In this document: positions 6,519-10,956 of the stretch, in pieces
How positions within the stretch are numbered: position 1 is the stretch's first letter
How the letters are laid out: each line of letters starts with the position of its first letter
Source: an uncultured beta proteobacterium
GTDB lineage: Bacteria; Pseudomonadota; Gammaproteobacteria; Burkholderiales; Burkholderiaceae_C
Reading direction: 5' to 3'
Assembly (NCBI GenBank): GCA_903920405.1
Contig: CAIXMC010000410.1
Span: forward strand, 1-10,956
DNA: 10,956 nucleotides
Notes under the pieces: generated by a model
What the model was told of the DNA's origin: nothing
The model's input: only the letters and a program-made list of their open reading frames with translations
Database searches by the model: none
Made by a program: the position numbers and the translations under genes

Positions 6519-7748
6519 CTACGAACGGTAATCGGCGTTGATCGACACGTACTCGTGGCTTAAATCGCACGTCCAAAGGGTGTCAGAGGCATCCCCCCGC
6601 CCCAGCACCACGCGCACTGTGATGTCGGATTGCTTCATCACACGCTGCCCGTCTGCTTCCACATAAGCCGCGTGACGGCCTCCTTGCGTGGCCACATGCA
6701 CATCATCCAGATATAAGTCAATGCCTTTGGGGTCAAGGTCTGCAATGCCGGCATAGCCAATGGCCGCCAGAATGCGCCCCAGATTGGGGTCACTGGCAAA
6801 AAAAGCTGTTTTAACCAGGGGAGAGTGCGCCACCGCATCTGCCACCTGCCGACATTCTGTTGGGGTACGACCGCCTTCCACCACAATGGTGATAAATTTT
6901 GTAGCGCCTTCTCCATCACGCACAATGGCTTGCGCCAGTTTTTGTGCCACACCCAGCAGGGCAGTTTTGAGCGCTTGACCTGCCAAGCTCGAAAGGGAGG
7001 TGATGGGGGCATGGGCGGCACGATGGGTGGCAATGACCACAAATGAGTCATTGGTCGAGGTATCGCCATCAACCGTGATGCGGTTAAAAGAACCTTGTGC
7101 CAACTCGGCAACCAATTGGTTCATGACGGTGGGGCTGATGCAGGCATCGGTTGCCATAAAGCCCAGCAAGGTGGCCATGTTGGGGTGAATCATGCCGGCC
7201 CCTTTGCTGATTCCGGTCACGCTCACCGTCACCCCGTCAATCATCACCTGTGCGCCAAATGCTTTGGGAACGGTGTCGGTGGTCATGATGGCCTCTGCGG
7301 CATGAAGCCAGTTGTCAGCACGCGCATCGGCTAGGGCTGCCTCGAGACCGGCCTCAATTCGGTCAACAGGCAGCGGCTCCATGATGACACCCGTCGAAAA
7401 CGGCAACACCTGCTGTGCTGATAACCCCAGTCGCCCAGCCAGTGCCTGACAGGTGTGCAAAGCGTCTGCCAAACCCTGGTCGCCCGTGCCAGCGTTGGCA
7501 TTGCCGGTGTTGATCAACAAGGCACGAATGCCAGTGGCTTGCGCTAAATGTTCGCGGCACAGTTGAACGGGGGCTGCGCAAAAACGGTTTTGGGTAAAAA
7601 CACCGGCGACCGATGCGCATTCATCCAGCAGCATCACCGTCAAATCCTTGCGATTGGCTTTGCGAATGTTGGCCTGTGTAACACCGACGCGCACCCCCTG
7701 GATGGGGAACAGCTCGGCGGGGTTGGGTGGGTTCAGATGGACAGACAT
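6519..7748 (-). CDS. argJ: Bifunctional ornithine acetyltransferase/N-acetylglutamate synthase
   Basis: ArgJ, 409 residues, moves the acetyl group from N-acetylornithine to glutamate in the cyclic arginine pathway; bifunctional forms also use acetyl-CoA. It is made as a precursor that cuts itself at an Ala-Thr bond. That site is visible: [16 protein letters not shown], with Thr193 as the expected new N-terminal nucleophile of the beta chain. Other signatures are [11 protein letters not shown] (79-89), [12 protein letters not shown] (116-127, oxyanion-hole region), [11 protein letters not shown] and DGEGATKFI, and the C-terminal [13 protein letters not shown]. The ATG at 7748 is chosen because it starts the conserved N-terminus and lies 2 bp after the secA stop; an in-frame start at 7805 would overlap secA. 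There is little Shine-Dalgarno, so translational coupling to secA is likely. Whether it is mono- or bifunctional cannot be settled from sequence. Confidence 0.96.
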   Translation of the reverse strand: MSVHLNPPNPAELFPIQGVRVGVTQANIRKANRKDLTVMLLDECASVAGVFTQNRFCAAPVQLCREHLAQATGIRALLINTGNANAGTGDQGLADALHTCQALAGRLGLSAQQVLPFSTGVIMEPLPVDRIEAGLEAALADARADNWLHAAEAIMTTDTVPKAFGAQVMIDGVTVSVTGISKGAGMIHPNMATLLGFMATDACISPTVMNQLVAELAQGSFNRITVDGDTSTNDSFVVIATHRAAHAPITSLSSLAGQALKTALLGVAQKLAQAIVRDGEGATKFITIVVEGGRTPTECRQVADAVAHSPLVKTAFFASDPNLGRILAAIGYAGIADLDPKGIDLYLDDVHVATQGGRHAAYVEADGQRVMKQSDITVRVVLGRGDASDTLWTCDLSHEYVSINADYRS

Positions 7749-7750
7749 GG

Positions 7751-10495
7751 TCAAGCCAGTTTGCCGTGGCAGTGCTTGTATTTTTTGCCACTGCAGCAAG
7801 GGCAAGGCTCGTTGCGGCCGACGCGGGGAATGGCAACAGGCACTGTGGATTCATCGACCGTGGTTTCTACCTCGCCGGTTTCTGTGGGGGCGCTGTAAGT
7901 CACATTGTTGATGTGCTCTGCCCGGCTTTCCAGGTCGGCTGCGGCTCGTGCGGCTTCTTCGTGGGTTTGGATACGCACGGTCATTAAAACTTTGGTGACC
8001 TCATTTTTGATGGAGTCGAGCATTTGACCAAACAATTCAAAGGCTTCTCGCTTGTATTCCTGTTTGGGCTGCTTTTGCGCATAGCCACGCAGGTGAATGC
8101 CCTGGCGCAAATAGTCCAATGAACTTAAATGATCCCGCCAGTTCGTGTCTATGCTTTGCAGTAAAACCATGCGTTCAAACGGGGTGAAATCTTCAGACCC
8201 CACGACTGCCACTTTTTTCTCAAATATGGCGTTGGCATGCAATCGAACAGTTTCTACCAGGTCTTGGGCGGTAATGGCCGAAGCCTCACTGACTTGCTGC
8301 TGCAAGGGCAGCGTGATATTCCATTGATCAAAGAGGGTTTTTTCAAGCGCGGGCAAGTTCCATTGTTCTTCAACAGACTCAAGGGGAACATACTGGTGAA
8401 CGATGTCTTGAAAACAGCCCTCTCGCAAAGACTGGATTTGTGCCGAGAGGTTGGTGGCATCCAGAATTTCGTTGCGCTGCTGATAAATCACTTTGCGTTG
8501 GTCGTTGGCCACATCGTCATATTCAAGCAACTGCTTGCGCATGTCAAAGTTGCGGGCTTCCACTTTGCGCTGTGCGCTTTCAATGCTGCGGGTGACCATG
8601 CCGGCCTCAATGGCTTCGCCTTCAGGCATTTTGAGGCGATCCATGATGGCTTTGACCCGATCACCTGCAAAAATGCGCATCAGGGAATCATCCAGGCTCA
8701 AATAAAAGCGCGACGAACCAGGATCGCCCTGACGACCGGATCGCCCCCGCAACTGGTTGTCAATGCGGCGCGATTCATGGCGTTCGGTGGCAATGATTCG
8801 CAAACCGCCAAGACCCTTCACTTGTTCGTGGTCGTTGAGCCATCGCGAACGAACAATGTCCATGCGTTGCTGCCGTTGGTGGGCATCAAGAGCATCATCC
8901 ATTTCAATGGCTTCCAGAATTTTGCTGATATTGCCCCCCAGCACAATATCAGTACCCCGACCGGCCATGTTGGTGGCAATGGTGATCATTTTGGGGCGAC
9001 CGGCCTGGGCCACGATGTCGGCCTCGCGGGCGTGCTGCTTGGCGTTTAACACTTGGTGCGGCAACTTTTCTTTGTCTAGCAGCGCCGAAATGATTTCGGA
9101 ATTTTCAATAGATGTGGTGCCTACCAGAACAGGCTGGCCGCGTTCGTGGCATTCACGGATGTCTGCAATGGCTGCGTCGTATTTTTCACGCGTTGTTTTA
9201 TAGACGCGATCCAACTGGTCAGTACGGCAACTTGGGCGGTTGGGGGGGATCACCACGGTTTCAAGGCCATAAATTTCCTGAAACTCGTAGGCCTCGGTGT
9301 CGGCGGTTCCCGTCATCCCCGCCAGTTTGCCGTAGAGCCGAAAGTAATTTTGGAAGGTGATGGAGGCCATGGTCTGGTTTTCAGGCTGAATGGCGACACC
9401 TTCCTTGGCTTCAACCGCCTGGTGCAGACCATCGCTCCAGCGTCTGCCAGACATCAAACGCCCAGTGAACTCATCCACAATCACAATTTCACCGGCCTGC
9501 ACCACATAATGCTGGTCACGGTGGTAGAGGCGATTGGCCCGCAGGGCTGCATACAAATGGTGCATCAGTGTGATGTTGGCGGGGTCATACAGACTGGCGC
9601 CCCCAGGAATTAGCCCCATTTCAGACAAAATGCGCTCGGCGTTTTCGTGACCTCGCTCAGTCAGAAAAACCTGGTGGCTTTTTTCATCAATCGTGAAATC
9701 TCCTACCTTGGTAATGCCCTCGCCTGTGTGGGGGTCTGCCTCGCCCTCCTGCTTTTCAAGTTGTGGAACGATGCGGTTGATGGACACATACAAGTCTGAG
9801 TGATCTTCGGCTTGTCCGCTGATGATGAGCGGGGTACGCGCTTCGTCAATCAAAATTGAATCCACCTCATCCACAATGGCATAGTTCAGGCCGCGCTGCA
9901 CGCGGTCTTGTGCTTCATAGACCATGTTGTCGCGCAGGTAGTCAAAGCCATACTCATTATTGGTGCCGTAGGTAATGTCACAGCGGTAAGCTGCCTGCTT
10001 GTCTTCACGCGTCATATTGGGCAAGTTGATACCGACCGATAGCCCCAAAAAGTGATAGAGTTTTCCCATCCATTGGGCATCGCGTTGGGCCAGGTAGTCA
10101 TTGACCGTAACCACATGCACACCCTTACCCGACAGCGCATTCAAATAAACCGCCAGAGTGGCCGTGAGGGTTTTTCCTTCGCCAGTGCCCATTTCTGAAA
10201 TTTTTCCGTAGTGCAGCGACATGCCACCGAGCAGTTGCACATCAAAATGGCGCATTTTCATGACACGTTTAGAGCCTTCGCGCACCACGGCGAAGGCCTC
10301 GGGCAAGAGTGCGTCAAGGCTTTCGCCTTTGTTCAAACGATCCCGGAATTCCTGGGTTTTGGCGCACAAGGCATCGTCTGACAGCTTTTCAAAGTCAAGT
10401 TCTAATGCATTGATTTTGATGACTGCATGTTGGTATTTATTAAGCAGGCGGTCGTTGCGACTGCCGAAAATTTTTGTGAGGAAGTTGGTGGCCAT
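7751..10495 (-). CDS. secA: Preprotein translocase ATPase SecA
   Basis: Full-length SecA of 914 residues, the motor that drives unfolded preproteins through SecYEG. Visible: Walker A MGTGEGKT (102-109), [16 protein letters not shown] (129-144), Walker B region [16 protein letters not shown] (208-223), the [13 protein letters not shown] loop, [10 protein letters not shown], and the helicase motif [17 protein letters not shown]. The C-terminal zinc motif for SecB and ribosome contact has Cys898, Cys900, Cys909 and His910; it reads CPCCSG where CPCGSG is usual. The frame is open upstream to an ATG at 10612, but the conserved N-terminus [14 protein letters not shown] starts at 10495. The only strong Shine-Dalgarno, GGAGG (10519-10515), is 19 nt from that ATG, unusually far. 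argJ follows after 2 bp. Confidence 0.98.
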   Translation of the reverse strand: MATNFLTKIFGSRNDRLLNKYQHAVIKINALELDFEKLSDDALCAKTQEFRDRLNKGESLDALLPEAFAVVREGSKRVMKMRHFDVQLLGGMSLHYGKISEMGTGEGKTLTATLAVYLNALSGKGVHVVTVNDYLAQRDAQWMGKLYHFLGLSVGINLPNMTREDKQAAYRCDITYGTNNEYGFDYLRDNMVYEAQDRVQRGLNYAIVDEVDSILIDEARTPLIISGQAEDHSDLYVSINRIVPQLEKQEGEADPHTGEGITKVGDFTIDEKSHQVFLTERGHENAERILSEMGLIPGGASLYDPANITLMHHLYAALRANRLYHRDQHYVVQAGEIVIVDEFTGRLMSGRRWSDGLHQAVEAKEGVAIQPENQTMASITFQNYFRLYGKLAGMTGTADTEAYEFQEIYGLETVVIPPNRPSCRTDQLDRVYKTTREKYDAAIADIRECHERGQPVLVGTTSIENSEIISALLDKEKLPHQVLNAKQHAREADIVAQAGRPKMITIATNMAGRGTDIVLGGNISKILEAIEMDDALDAHQRQQRMDIVRSRWLNDHEQVKGLGGLRIIATERHESRRIDNQLRGRSGRQGDPGSSRFYLSLDDSLMRIFAGDRVKAIMDRLKMPEGEAIEAGMVTRSIESAQRKVEARNFDMRKQLLEYDDVANDQRKVIYQQRNEILDATNLSAQIQSLREGCFQDIVHQYVPLESVEEQWNLPALEKTLFDQWNITLPLQQQVSEASAITAQDLVETVRLHANAIFEKKVAVVGSEDFTPFERMVLLQSIDTNWRDHLSSLDYLRQGIHLRGYAQKQPKQEYKREAFELFGQMLDSIKNEVTKVLMTVRIQTHEEAARAAADLESRAEHINNVTYSAPTETGEVETTVDESTVPVAIPRVGRNEPCPCCSGKKYKHCHGKLA

Positions 10496-10511
10496 GACGA
10501 TGATGCGAGCA

Positions 10512-10532
10512 GTGCCTCCGCTGAAGTGGCAC
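10512..10532 (-). promoter_or_regulatory. Small hairpin overlapping a distant secA Shine-Dalgarno
   Basis: In the secA leader GTGCC (10532-10528 on the minus strand) can pair with GGCAC (10516-10512) across an 11-nt loop. The GGAGG at 10519-10515 partly lies in the second arm. A stem of five pairs is weak on its own. It could mask the ribosome site, but no known secA control element of this form comes to mind. Confidence 0.2.
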
Positions 10533-10630
10533 AACACACAATCCTTATTGATGATCTGACAAAAAATGAGGGAGAGGACAAACACATCACACGATGCATC
10601 AGCAACATGCAAGACCGCTCGAAGGCGCGC

Positions 10631-10660
10631 ATTTTACTGTCGAGCCTTTGTCTGCTACAA
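10631..10660 (-). promoter_or_regulatory. Candidate secA promoter
   Basis: Minus-strand TTGTAG (10660-10655) and TAAAAT (10636-10631) are separated by 18 bp, a fair sigma-70 match. Transcription would start near 10624, giving secA a leader of about 130 nt. The candidate lies between secA and the insertion sequence, so the insertion would not separate it from secA. Confidence 0.4.
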
Positions 10661-10760
10661 ATCACGCATTCTGGCGGGTGCGTTTCAAATTCGCTGAAAA
10701 TTTTTCAATTTTCTACCCCATTTATTGGAGCAACCGTTCTACTCTACTAGGACTTACGCA

Positions 10761-10789
10761 TTGACAAAAGCGGTAAAGTATGATAGGCA
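10761..10789 (+). promoter_or_regulatory. Candidate transposase promoter
   Basis: A perfect -35 TTGACA (10761-10766) lies 17 bp before TAGGCA (10784-10789). TATGAT at 10779-10784 is a better -10 hexamer but is too close. The -35 lies next to the IS end. Confidence 0.4.
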
Positions 10790-10823
10790 ACTGAAGTTGT
10801 TATTTTTGTAAAGGATAGAAGCG

Positions 10824-10956
10824 ATGCGAGTGCTCAGTCGTCCTCCAACAGCCAAATGTACTTTGCCGATGTACATGGGATTTTTGATGAGTGAACCAAA
10901 ATCAAGCACATGCACACGTTTGGCCGAAGTGATGGACATCTCGCATGACAGCGTCA
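10824..10956 (+). CDS. Transposase, N-terminal fragment (runs off window)
   Basis: The first 44 codons of a transposase, cut by the window edge rather than by a stop. The peptide contains LPMYMGFLMSEPKSSTCTRL and then AEVMDISHDSV, which resembles the N-terminus of IS4/IS701-type DDE transposases; the family call is from memory of this N-terminal pattern and the catalytic residues are not in view. AAGGAT at 10811-10816 is a reasonable Shine-Dalgarno, 7 nt before the ATG. It provides the mobility function of the surrounding IS. Confidence 0.7.
   Translation, partial: MRVLSRPPTAKCTLPMYMGFLMSEPKSSTCTRLAEVMDISHDSV

Larger units (their letters stand above)
10748..10956 (+). mobile_element. Insertion sequence, left end only
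   Basis: An IS begins near 10748: the terminal sequence around GGACTTACGCATTGACAAAA is of the GGACTTACGCA kind seen at the ends of several DDE-transposase elements, followed by a promoter and the start of a transposase gene. The right end lies outside the window, so terminal inverted repeats and target duplication cannot be checked, and the exact first base is uncertain by a few positions. It sits about 250 bp upstream of secA, reading away from it. Confidence 0.7.

Noticed and set aside
6510..6519. GGTTGCAACC palindrome between the gcvT and argJ ends as a bidirectional terminator
   Set aside because: There is no loop and no T-tract on either side; a 10-bp palindrome in a 24-bp gap is not convincing.
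8237..9049. Long plus-strand frame (270 codons) opposite secA
   Set aside because: Antisense shadow of a highly conserved secA region; the translation matches no family I know.
10496..10612. 39-residue N-terminal extension of secA
   Set aside because: SecA proteins begin at the [15 protein letters not shown] sequence; the extension is unconserved leader DNA.

Overview
The window looks like chromosomal DNA from a betaproteobacterium, most likely Burkholderiales and probably Comamonadaceae or a close relative. This rests on the protein sequences of IlvD, GcvT, BepA-like peptidase, ArgJ and SecA, the secA-argJ adjacency, and a dispersed repeat that I associate from memory with Comamonadaceae. 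It is essentially a housekeeping region. I see no CRISPR array, phage module, defence cluster, toxin-antitoxin pair, rRNA or tRNA.

Layout, left to right. Positions 1-380 hold no recognisable gene, only short doubtful reading frames and a 13-bp perfect inverted repeat. Positions 381-3247 carry two minus-strand genes: an M48 peptidase of the BepA/YfgC type followed, 29 bp later, by hpnE (hydroxysqualene dehydroxylase). Positions 3248-3600 are a divergent intergenic region dominated by a 165-bp near-palindrome (3422-3586) that ends 14 bp before ilvD. Positions 3601-6494 carry ilvD and gcvT on the plus strand, 53 bp apart. Convergent to these, on the minus strand, come secA (10495-7751) and argJ (7748-6519), which are 2 bp apart and probably translationally coupled. 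The right edge (about 10748-10956) is the first 209 bp of an insertion sequence: its terminal sequence, its promoter, and the first 44 codons of a transposase that runs off the window.

The genes serve separate core tasks: isoprenoid/hopanoid precursor formation (hpnE), outer-membrane quality control (bepA), branched-chain amino acids (ilvD), one-carbon metabolism (gcvT), arginine biosynthesis (argJ) and protein export (secA). gcvT has neither gcvH nor gcvP beside it, and hpnE lacks hpnC and hpnD, so the local gene order looks rearranged.

The most interesting non-coding signals are the large hairpin element between bepA and ilvD, whose two arms carry outward-facing promoter-like hexamers, and copies of a small dispersed repeat (GCTAT-N8-TAGC core) lying in frame inside coding sequences. 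One copy forms the hydrophobic core of the BepA signal peptide, another fills a variable segment of HpnE, and a weaker one lies in GcvT. These are the best candidates for under-described biology here; no undescribed multi-gene system is visible.
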